From NCBI GenBank assembly GCA_001560915.1, contig CP014214.1, positions 496,001 to 560,000 on the forward strand: a stretch of DNA of 64,000 nt. Reading direction: 5' to 3'. Within the stretch, counting starts at the first letter, position 1. Every line of letters starts with the position of its first letter. This stretch comes from a methanogenic archaeon ISO4-H5. GTDB taxonomy: Archaea > Thermoplasmatota > Thermoplasmata > Methanomassiliicoccales > Methanomethylophilaceae. The notes under the pieces were generated by a model. It saw nothing but the letters and a program-made list of their open reading frames with translations, did no database searches and was not told the DNA's origin. Positions 8,773-15,867 of this stretch are shown in pieces. The translations under genes and the position numbers were made by a program.

Positions 8773-9183
8773 ATGGCAATCGAAGAAGGAACCTGGATGT
8801 GGTATCTCGCTACCGAGGCGATGGATTCCCATCTTGTCGGACAGGCAGTCAGGGAGATATACACCGTCACCCGCATCCGCGGCAATGCGGTCGAAGTGAA
8901 GAAGGAGGTCCCCGGACTGAAAGAGCCAGAGACCCTTCACACCATGAAGTCCTACGGTTCTTACATCTTCGATATCGACAACCTCTCGCCGATCGCTCAG
9001 GAGACCATCGACACCTGTGTCGGAAAGGTGAAGTGCGACGTCTGCAAGCTCATGGCCCGCGACGAGGAGATTACCGCTTACGTGGACAAGAACAACATCG
9101 TCTACAGGTACTCCAAGCAGATCAAGAGGGCGGACGGGCAGCTCCACACCTACGCCTACGAACTGGTAGCGCTGGGTCTTTGA
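8773..9183 (+). CDS. Conserved-looking small protein with a CxxC motif, unknown function
   Basis: A 136-residue soluble, acidic protein with good host-like codon use. I do not recognise the family. The only clear motif is KCDVC near residue 95 within an otherwise mixed alpha/beta sequence; two cysteines alone do not show metal binding. A TATA-like CCATATATAGC lies at 8743-8753, about 20-30 bases before the ATG, so the transcript is probably leaderless. It converges with the prephenate dehydratase-like gene, only six bases apart. Confidence 0.7.
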   Translation: MAIEEGTWMWYLATEAMDSHLVGQAVREIYTVTRIRGNAVEVKKEVPGLKEPETLHTMKSYGSYIFDIDNLSPIAQETIDTCVGKVKCDVCKLMARDEEITAYVDKNNIVYRYSKQIKRADGQLHTYAYELVALGL

Positions 9184-9189
9184 TTTTTT

Positions 9190-9753
9190 TCACAGCGAGA
9201 CGAGGTAGAAGAAGGTCTCGTTGTCGCCGCGGTCCTCGATGTTCTCCTTCAGGAGACGGAGGCCGTAGTGCTCTCCGGCGGCCTTCCTGCAGACGACCGC
9301 GCAGTCGTCGGGAAGCTCTCCCTTCGAGAGCATCTCCGCCGCGTAAGCGGTATCGGAGCAGTCCTTCTGCCCGATCCCGGGGAAGAGCTCTTCAAGGCTC
9401 TGTTTGCATTGGCCGAGGGCCTGAATGTGGGAGCAGATGCATCTCACTTCGCTGCCCTCGTTCTTGACGAAGAGGCAGTGGTGGATGCGCTCGGAGCCTT
9501 CGAGGATCTTCCTGTAACGGATTCCTTCGAGTGATTCCTTGGTCTCTCCGACCTCTCCGGCGGAGGAGTTCCTCACCGCGAGGACTCCGTAATCGATCTC
9601 TCCTTTGAGAAGTGCGTCGACGGTGGCCTTGGATGACATGAGCGCCATGAGATTGGCATCTCCCCAGTTCATCTCCCTCAGGAATTCGAGGGCCATGGCC
9701 TCGGTGTTGGAGAAAGGGATTCCCATGTAGCCGACTTTGATTCTCTTGGTCAT
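9190..9753 (-). CDS. Prephenate dehydratase-like protein lacking an ACT domain
   Basis: Resembles the catalytic domain of PheA, which converts prephenate to phenylpyruvate. It shows the two-lobed periplasmic-binding-like pattern: GYMGIPFSNTEAMA at the start, GEIDYGVLAVRNSSAGEV in the first third, SHIQALGQCKQ near residue 110, and LLKENIEDRGDNETFF at the end. At 187 residues it contains only that domain, with no regulatory ACT domain. The usual TRF catalytic triplet reads TFF here, so the arginine is missing and catalysis is in doubt. It may be a divergent PheA feeding phenylalanine synthesis from the aro operon, or a binding-only relative. Confidence 0.65.
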   Translation of the reverse strand: MTKRIKVGYMGIPFSNTEAMALEFLREMNWGDANLMALMSSKATVDALLKGEIDYGVLAVRNSSAGEVGETKESLEGIRYRKILEGSERIHHCLFVKNEGSEVRCICSHIQALGQCKQSLEELFPGIGQKDCSDTAYAAEMLSKGELPDDCAVVCRKAAGEHYGLRLLKENIEDRGDNETFFYLVSL

Positions 9754-10172
9754 GAAAGCACCGTATGTTTCGGGAAAAGGATGTCTGGGATATATGTTAT
9801 ATGTTAACGGGTGTCAGGTTTGAATCGACACTCCTATTGACAAATTGAGGGGGGATTCCACCCTCTCAAAGTGTTAAAGAACCTATATTTTATCTTAAGA
9901 TGATGCAACATTTAGCACTAGGTTTTCTTGAATCATCGATATGTCTGTTTTTCGACAGGGTTTCTGCCTGATTCAGAAGGATTTCTATGAATTATCACGG
10001 TTTTAAGACGGTTTTTACGGCAAATACAGACCGTACGAATCGTACCTGCGATACTTGGTCTAGTGCTAAATAGCACTATACCGACGGTACCGATCCGGAC
10101 ATGCCATCGGATGCTGCAGTGTTACATGTACACCATAGCTTTAAATAAGGATATATCGAGAAACGCATCATT

Positions 10173-11408
10173 ATGTACAGGTCGCTGAAGATGAGGATCG
10201 AACCGGACTCGGAGCAGAGGAAGGTTATCGAAGCATCGTTCAGATACCACTGTTATGTATACAACGCCCTCATCACCGCCTGCAAATCATATCACAGGAG
10301 CAACGGCAGGCTGCCTTCCCAATTCGATCTCAACAAGCTGTGTACGAGGATCTGGCACAACTGTCCCTTCCTTCACAGGTACCTCTATCAGAATGCCATG
10401 AACGAGACCGCGAAACGCGTCCTTCAGGCATTCGCCAAATGCGAGGAGAACCGCAGGAGGAAGGAGAGGAGGAACAGGGGAAAGTCCAAAGGAAAAAAGA
10501 ATACCGAGGTCACTACACCGCCGGAAACGGTATTGGCCTGTCCCAGGTTCAGGAAGCCCTCCAGATTCGATTCGTACACCAATCCCCTGCACATGGAGGT
10601 CTTTACCGAAAGGAACGGCAGACGCATGCTGAAGGTCTCCAAGGTCAAGGGTCCTGTCCGCTGCTATAACCAGAAGACCCCGGTCCCCGGGGTGCCCAGG
10701 ACATGTACCATAGAAAAGGCGGATAAGGGGACCCATACCGAATATTACGCTTGTCTCTCCTGCTGGGACGATATCGAACGCCGCAGAGGGGATGAGTATC
10801 TGGGCGAACATTCCCCCGATGCCGTGGGAATAGATATGGGTGTATCCAAGACCGCCACGCTGTCCGACGGCACAGTGTACGGTAACGATCACATGTACTC
10901 GAAACTGCTGGACCTTTTCAGGAAGAAGCACGAGGCATTCAGCACTATGCTTCCGGGTACTCCCGAATACAGGAAGGCAAGGTCCCGTCTGAGCCATCTC
11001 TACGGGAGGCTCAGGGGGATCCGCAGGAACAACGTTGAGATGATATCCCGTCAGATTGTAGATGCTTTCGACATAATATGCATGGAGGATCTGCCTGTAA
11101 GAAAATTAAGAAGAAAATCCAGAGGAAAACGCATGACGAACGCATACGACGACGCATCCCTGGGGATACTGAGGAGGAGGCTCATCGACAAAGCGATAGA
11201 AGCTGGCCGTAGGATAATCCTCGTCGATCCCAAATGGACGTCCCAGGTATGCTGCAGATGCGGAGCATGCGTGAGGAAAGGCCTGGAGGTAAGGACACAT
11301 GTGTGTCCCGAATGCGGCCTTGTTATAGACCGCGACCTCAACAGTGCGATAAACATCTTGATATGGGGGTTGACCGGCAACCCTTTCCCTGAAAGATGGG
11401 ATGAATAG
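10173..11408 (+). CDS. tnpB: TnpB RNA-guided nuclease (OrfB, Zn-ribbon)
   Basis: TnpB proteins are RuvC-type nucleases guided by an omega-RNA made from the element's right end, and they help retain the element. All parts are visible in 411 residues: a helix-rich N-terminal half, RuvC motifs with D221 (GIDMGVSK), E305 (CMEDL) and the DRD at 386-388, and a zinc ribbon C360-x2-C363 with C378-x2-C381. The reading frame is intact, so the protein is probably active. It ends in TAG, a stop used by no other class of gene in the window. It is about 95 percent identical by eye to the copy at 19857, differing mainly in the basic linker near residues 100-120. Confidence 0.93.
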   Translation: MYRSLKMRIEPDSEQRKVIEASFRYHCYVYNALITACKSYHRSNGRLPSQFDLNKLCTRIWHNCPFLHRYLYQNAMNETAKRVLQAFAKCEENRRRKERRNRGKSKGKKNTEVTTPPETVLACPRFRKPSRFDSYTNPLHMEVFTERNGRRMLKVSKVKGPVRCYNQKTPVPGVPRTCTIEKADKGTHTEYYACLSCWDDIERRRGDEYLGEHSPDAVGIDMGVSKTATLSDGTVYGNDHMYSKLLDLFRKKHEAFSTMLPGTPEYRKARSRLSHLYGRLRGIRRNNVEMISRQIVDAFDIICMEDLPVRKLRRKSRGKRMTNAYDDASLGILRRRLIDKAIEAGRRIILVDPKWTSQVCCRCGACVRKGLEVRTHVCPECGLVIDRDLNSAINILIWGLTGNPFPERWDE

Positions 11409-11475
11409 CCTGACGTTCGCGTACAGGCACAAAATAGATGGAATCTAGTGCTAAAATTGATTTCATCTAAGGTTG
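11408..11475 (+). ncRNA. Candidate omega-RNA 3' scaffold of TnpB copy 1
   Basis: A hairpin GCCTG-ACG-TTCG-CGT-A-CAGGC (11408-11428) with a TTCG tetraloop starts on the last base of the TnpB stop codon and is identical in copy 2. In known TnpB systems the omega-RNA covers this region and the guide is the DNA just past the element end, here starting at 11476. Its 5' boundary is not visible. Confidence 0.55.
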
Positions 11476-11482
11476 TATAATT

Positions 11483-11570
11483 ATAGTCTAAATATAGTCT
11501 AAATATAGTCTAAATATAGTCTAAATATTGTATATTTATTGTATTTATTGTATATTTATTGTATAATTAA
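11483..11570. repeat. AT-rich tandem repeats beside TnpB copy 1
   Basis: Four exact ATAGTCTAAAT units (11 bp, 11483-11526) are followed by a looser TTGTATATTTA-type repeat up to 11570. They fill the convergent gap between the TnpB element and the ABC-F gene and lie where the guide of this TnpB copy would be read. Confidence 0.9.
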
Positions 11571-11578
11571 TGGTATAC

Positions 11579-13393
11579 TCATATCTTGTCATCTTTCTTC
11601 TTCTCCTTGATGGAGACCTTCTTCCTCTGTCTGCCGCCGGTCTTGCGTATCTTGTCCTGGTCGATGGCCCATTGGAAGTTGTCGATCTCCTGAGGAGCGA
11701 CGAGCACCAGGTCGCCCTTCTTGTACTTCACGCCGGTGGCCCAGTTGGTGAAGGGTGCGAGGACGCGGTATTCGTCGGCATCCATCACTATCTCTCTGAT
11801 GTTGGGCCTGCCCTTCATGGCGGAGTAGGTTCCGGCGAACGGCTTTACCTTCCCGTCCTTGACTTCGATGACACTGGTGCAGACCGCATCAAGGAAGTAC
11901 CTGTCGTGGGTGACGGTCAGGATGGTACCCGTGTAATCCACCAGGGCCTCCTCGATGGCATGCCTGGCGGGGATGTCGAGGTAGTTGGTGGGTTCGTCTA
12001 GCACGAGGATGTTGGTCTCGTTGAGCAGGAGGATGGTTAGGGCCACGCGGCACCTCTGTCCTCCCGAGAGGGTGGACATGGGGCGGTCCACCTCGTCGTT
12101 GGTCAGGAGGAACCTGGCGAGGAGCTTCCTTGCCTCGCCCCTCCTCTCCTTGCCGATAATCTGTAAAACCTGTTCCTCGGCGGTGAGTCTGAGGTCGAGA
12201 TTTTCGTGTGTCTGGGAATAGTAACCTATCTTGTTTCCCGGAGCGCTCCAGAAGTCACCTTCCACGGGGAGTTCGCCGAGGAGGGCTTTGATGAGGGTGG
12301 ACTTTCCCTGGCCGTTGGCCCCGAAGATACCGATCTTGTCGCCCTTGTGGATGTCGAGGTTGATGTTTTTGAGTATATACTCCTCAGACCCAGGGTACTT
12401 CACGGCGCAGTCCTTCAGGATGTAGACGTTCTTTCCCGATTTGTTGGCGGCCTGGATGCGGACGGTGATCTCCCTGCTCTCTTCGGGCTTCTCCTTGACC
12501 TCCATCTTGGCGATCATCTTCTCCCTGATCTTGTGGGTGCCCATGAACCACTGGTCGTGGCGCATCTGGTCGGCTATCGCCTGCTGGGCCCGCTTGTTCT
12601 GACTGTATTTGAGGTACTCCTTCTCCATGCGGTCGAGGTCGATCATCTTCTTCATGATGAAGTCGGAGTAGTTCCCTCTGTACTCGCGGGTCTTGCCGTG
12701 TTCGATCTCCACCATCTTGGTGGCCATCTTGTCCAGGAAGTAACGGTCGTGGGAAACCACCAGGAAGGCGCAGTTCGTCTTGAGGATGTAATCCTCCAGC
12801 CATTCGATGGTGTAGATGTCGAGGTGGGAGGTGGGCTCGTCCATGATGAGGATGTCGCACTCCTCCGCCTGAACGACGATGCGGGCGAGCATGACCTTGG
12901 CCCTCTCGCCTCCGGAGAGGGTGTCCATGTAGCGGTCCATGAAGTCCTTGTTCAGACCCACCTGGGTCAATGCGTACAACAGTGTTTTCTCATCGCCGAT
13001 GTCGGTGCTCTTGAGCTTGAGTTCGAGTTCGGCGTATTCGGTCGCGATTGCATTCCAGTCGAGGTCCTGACCCGATGCCATGAGCTCGTCGATCTCGTGC
13101 ATGCGGTGCTTGATGTTCTCGATGTGGCCGTAGGGTCTTCCCAGGACTTCCCTGACGGTGACGTGACCGCCTTCGGCGAATTGTTCCAGATAGCCGATGC
13201 TGTTGGTCTCCTTCTTGATCTCGCCGGTGTCGTAGGGTTCAATCCCCAGGAGGATCTTGATGAAGGTGGACTTCCCCGCACCGTTGAGTCCGATGAGGCC
13301 GATTGCGTCATGCTCGTTGATCTGTATGTTGGCGTCTACGAGCACCTTCTTGGGACCGAAGGCCTTGGTGATGGATTCGGCTCTGAACAGCAT
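11579..13393 (-). CDS. ABC-F family ATPase
   Basis: Soluble ATPase with two ABC cassettes and no membrane domain; ABC-F proteins act on ribosomes as translation or antibiotic-protection factors. In 604 residues I see Walker A GLNGAGKST near residue 37, signature LSGGERAK, Walker B ILIMDEPTSHLD, then a charged linker of about 80 residues (MEKEYLKYSQNKRAQQ), and a second cassette with GANGQGKST, LSGGQRCR and LVLDEPTNYLD. A C-terminal extension ends in a lysine-rich tail. The gene stands alone and converges with the TnpB element. Resistance versus housekeeping function cannot be told from sequence. Confidence 0.9.
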   Translation of the reverse strand: MLFRAESITKAFGPKKVLVDANIQINEHDAIGLIGLNGAGKSTFIKILLGIEPYDTGEIKKETNSIGYLEQFAEGGHVTVREVLGRPYGHIENIKHRMHEIDELMASGQDLDWNAIATEYAELELKLKSTDIGDEKTLLYALTQVGLNKDFMDRYMDTLSGGERAKVMLARIVVQAEECDILIMDEPTSHLDIYTIEWLEDYILKTNCAFLVVSHDRYFLDKMATKMVEIEHGKTREYRGNYSDFIMKKMIDLDRMEKEYLKYSQNKRAQQAIADQMRHDQWFMGTHKIREKMIAKMEVKEKPEESREITVRIQAANKSGKNVYILKDCAVKYPGSEEYILKNINLDIHKGDKIGIFGANGQGKSTLIKALLGELPVEGDFWSAPGNKIGYYSQTHENLDLRLTAEEQVLQIIGKERRGEARKLLARFLLTNDEVDRPMSTLSGGQRCRVALTILLLNETNILVLDEPTNYLDIPARHAIEEALVDYTGTILTVTHDRYFLDAVCTSVIEVKDGKVKPFAGTYSAMKGRPNIREIVMDADEYRVLAPFTNWATGVKYKKGDLVLVAPQEIDNFQWAIDQDKIRKTGGRQRKKVSIKEKKKDDKI

Positions 13394-13521
13394 AACGGAA
13401 CTGGGATGCAGGAGACCTTTTTAGGGGATTCGGTCCGGACTAACTTACTAACTGCAGTCCGCGGACTTTTATCCTTTCCGACGGAAACGTCTCCGGACGA
13501 AAATACGTCCGGTGATTGCAA

Positions 13522-14457
13522 ATGTCCGAAGAAAACAAGAATACGCAATTGAAACCCGCCGGAGATCTGGAATCGAAGACAGTGTTCCATAACCTCCGTT
13601 TGGCAGCCACCTTGTTCAAGAACTTCACCGAAGAGTTCAGAGGTTTGGATGAAGGCGAGATCGAGAAATACATCGTGAAGGACTCCGAGGGAGGTCCGCT
13701 GGAGTTCAAGGATGAGCTGTATGCTCTTGGAACGGATTATGTTCGGCTCGACAGTCTTCTCGAGGCTAGGGTGCCGGGGAAGAAGAACGAGTGCGTGAGG
13801 ATTAGGTTCAACATCGAGACCCAAGTGCATACCTCCCCGGGATATTCCCTTGCAGACCGTGCCCAGATGTATGCCGCCATGCTCCTGGCAACACAGAACA
13901 AAGAGAGCAAGGGGCGTGACAAATACCGCAACCTGAAGAAATCGTACACGATATGGATCTGTCCGAGGGGCCCGAAATCCCTGGACGGACAGATATTCCC
14001 ATTCGGAATGGTTCCTCACAATGGATCTCCAGAGGAATTGGGATTCAGCAGTCTGATGGAGATAGTGTTCGTGTTCCCTGGAAAACCAGTCAAAGATTCT
14101 GAAGACAAATCGGTGACCGATCTGCTCAGCATCATCTTCTCCGGAGAAAGCGCAGAAGCCCGCCAGAGTAAAATTACCGACAAATATAATATCACACTTG
14201 ACCTACTATCATTGATGGAAGTTGAGCATTTCACCGACTGGGGCCTGGAGATCAGACAGGATGCGTATGATGAGGGTTTGGTCGATGGTAAAGCCAAGGG
14301 CAAAGCCGAGGGTAAGGCCGAGGGCATGGCAATGGCCGTCGTCAGCATCACGGAGAAGCTCGGTTGCACAATTGACGAAGCTATCGATATGTTGAACATT
14401 TCTGACGATATGAAAAAGGAAGTCCTCAGATTTGTGAACGAGCTTCTTAAAAACTGA
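13522..14457 (+). CDS. Rpn/PD-(D/E)XK nuclease-family transposase-like protein
   Basis: Resembles the Rpn (recombination-promoting nuclease) group common in gut microbes: an N-terminal nuclease-like region with NKNTQLKPAGD, then RIRFNIETQ with spaced acidic residues, YAAMLLATQN, and a C-terminal tail with KGKAEGKAEG repeats followed by a conserved helical DEAIDMLNIS element. I start at the ATG at 13522 rather than the in-frame TTG at 13516. It is 311 residues and complete. The neighbours are unrelated, and a strong hairpin follows the stop. The family assignment is by pattern only. Confidence 0.65.
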   Translation: MSEENKNTQLKPAGDLESKTVFHNLRLAATLFKNFTEEFRGLDEGEIEKYIVKDSEGGPLEFKDELYALGTDYVRLDSLLEARVPGKKNECVRIRFNIETQVHTSPGYSLADRAQMYAAMLLATQNKESKGRDKYRNLKKSYTIWICPRGPKSLDGQIFPFGMVPHNGSPEELGFSSLMEIVFVFPGKPVKDSEDKSVTDLLSIIFSGESAEARQSKITDKYNITLDLLSLMEVEHFTDWGLEIRQDAYDEGLVDGKAKGKAEGKAEGMAMAVVSITEKLGCTIDEAIDMLNISDDMKKEVLRFVNELLKN

Positions 14458-14464
14458 AAAGCAC

Positions 14465-14489
14465 GGGCCTGATTTTTCTGATCAGGCCC
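14465..14489. terminator. Hairpin downstream of the Rpn-like gene
   Basis: A GGGCCTGAT and ATCAGGCCC 9-bp perfect stem with a seven-base T-rich loop is followed by TTT. It lies eight bases after the stop codon. Confidence 0.6.
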
Positions 14490-14565
14490 TTTCCACTTAT
14501 CGACAAAACCTACAACACCCCGTTCGGAGGGAAGATACCTATATATGCGGTGGCATTGGTGATTC

Positions 14566-15072
14566 ATGTCACGCAGGGGTAATGACGAAACCGGAGATTT
14601 TCTCACGGATGCCGTGTTGGCACTAATCTATGCGTCGCTGCTGATTGGATGCACCGTTTTCGTGCAGTCGATGGTCCGCGGGGCTTTGGATCAATACGAG
14701 GCGTTCGTCGGAGTTTTCGCAGTATCCCTGTTCGCGTTCTTCTTCGCCATGATTCTGGGAGCAGTCGGAAAAGCACTTCTGAACCTGGTGATGGGGGACA
14801 TCTATCTTTCCAGGAACTTCGTCCTGTTCGCCTGCCTGTTTACATTCGTGGCATGCGCGATCTTTCATTCCATACTGCTGATGTGGTGGATTACCGCAAT
14901 CATGAGCGTGGTCGGAATCCTCATCACGTTCATCAAGAAACTTGTGATGAAGAAGGTGAAGCACAGGGTGGAGACCGTGAGGGACATCGAACACGACCTA
15001 AGGCATGAGTCTATCGACCGTGCGAGAGCGGTGAAAGATGAGGTCTGGGACAGGTTCCGCGGAAGAAGATGA
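14566..15072 (+). CDS. Small membrane protein with four predicted spans, unknown function
   Basis: The 168 residues have about four hydrophobic segments (roughly 15-38, 45-68, 80-103 and 105-128) followed by a charged, probably cytoplasmic helix rich in Arg, Glu and His (KKVKHRVETVRDIEHDLRHE). I recognise no family. It converges with the ABC importer ATPase, the two stop codons lying next to each other. Confidence 0.6.
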   Translation: MSRRGNDETGDFLTDAVLALIYASLLIGCTVFVQSMVRGALDQYEAFVGVFAVSLFAFFFAMILGAVGKALLNLVMGDIYLSRNFVLFACLFTFVACAIFHSILLMWWITAIMSVVGILITFIKKLVMKKVKHRVETVRDIEHDLRHESIDRARAVKDEVWDRFRGRR

Positions 15073-15867
15073 TCACTGCTTCTTGGCTACGCCGTGAAGG
15101 AAGACGGTCTTCTCGCCGCTGAACGGATCCGTTCCGAAGTCCGCCTCCACGTTGAACACCGTGCGCATGTTCTCCTTCGTGAGGACCTCCTCGGGGGATC
15201 CGAAACAGAGGATCTTGTGGTCATGGATCATGGCTATCTCGTCGCAGTATCTGGCGGCCATGGGCAGGTCGTGGGAGACGATTACCACGGTGAGTCCCTT
15301 CTCCTTGCTGAGCCTTTTAACCAAATCGAGGACCTCGAACTGCATGTTGACGTCGAGATGGAGAGTGGGTTCGTCCATCAGCAGTATCTCCGGTGTCTGG
15401 GCGATGGCGCGGGCGATGATGGCCCTCTGCCTCTCCCCTCCGCTCATGGTGTTGATGTATCTGTCCTGCATGTTCTCCAGGCCGGTGCTGCGGATAGCTT
15501 CGTCAACGATCCTCACATCCTTCGAAGAGAATCCGGAGAAGGATTCCTGGAAGGGCATGCGGCCCATCTCCACGATCTCCCTGACCGTGAAGGCGAAGTT
15601 GATCTCGTTGGACTGGGGGACTACGGATACCCTACGGGCGATGTCCTTCTTCTTCAGGCTTTCGAGGTCGCTGCCGTCCACGACCACACATCCGTGATGG
15701 GGTCTGAGGTTGCGGTTGAGGTTCTTCAGCAGGGTGGATTTGCCGCATCCGTTGGGTCCGAGGATACCGACGATCCTGCCTTTGCCGATGCCGAGGGATA
15801 TGCTCTCGAGTACAGCCCTTTCCTTGTAGGAATAGCCGAGGTCCTTGATTTCCATGGCGTTCACCAT
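15073..15867 (-). CDS. FecE/BtuD-type ABC importer ATPase
   Basis: Energises uptake of a metal chelate or corrinoid with the fused binding protein-permease encoded just upstream. The 264-residue ATPase has Walker A GPNGCGKST, signature MSGGERQRA, Walker B ILLMDEPTLHLD and the switch histidine in VVIVSHD. The ATG at 15867 overlaps the preceding gene by seven bases; a second start at MEIKDLG four codons later is possible. Substrate class (iron siderophore, haem or B12) is inferred from family only. Methanomassiliicoccales need corrinoid and iron for methylotrophic methanogenesis, so either is plausible. Confidence 0.88.
   Translation of the reverse strand: MVNAMEIKDLGYSYKERAVLESISLGIGKGRIVGILGPNGCGKSTLLKNLNRNLRPHHGCVVVDGSDLESLKKKDIARRVSVVPQSNEINFAFTVREIVEMGRMPFQESFSGFSSKDVRIVDEAIRSTGLENMQDRYINTMSGGERQRAIIARAIAQTPEILLMDEPTLHLDVNMQFEVLDLVKRLSKEKGLTVVIVSHDLPMAARYCDEIAMIHDHKILCFGSPEEVLTKENMRTVFNVEADFGTDPFSGEKTVFLHGVAKKQ

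Larger units (their letters stand above)
9892..11475 (+). mobile_element. TnpB-only IS200/IS605-type element, copy 1
   Basis: Bounds come from comparison with 19580-21159: similarity starts abruptly at ATCTTAAGA and ends at CATCTAAGGTTG. There is no TnpA. The left end has TTTAGCACTAG (from 9910) and the right end its inverse CTAGTGCTAAA (11445-11455). The left end also has a TAGTGCTA-AA-TAGCACTA hairpin (10061-10078). The 280 bases before the ORF hold no other gene. Confidence 0.85.

Noticed and set aside
10173-11480. Reading the TnpB TAG stops as pyrrolysine codons
   Set aside because: The extension past TAG in copy 1 is only about 23 codons and coincides with a conserved hairpin and the element end. 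In copy 2 it runs into unrelated host sequence. Termination is the simpler reading, unlike the HAD gene where family sequence continues.
11483-11570. CRISPR-like array
   Set aside because: The units are contiguous 11-mers without unique spacers, and no cas genes are in the window. The same applies to the repeats at 26284 and 30906.
12206-13552. 448-residue plus-strand ORF
   Set aside because: It lies antisense to the ABC-F gene, whose motifs are unmistakable; the product is low-complexity, rich in Val, Asp, Leu and His, typical of a reverse-frame shadow in G+C-rich coding DNA.
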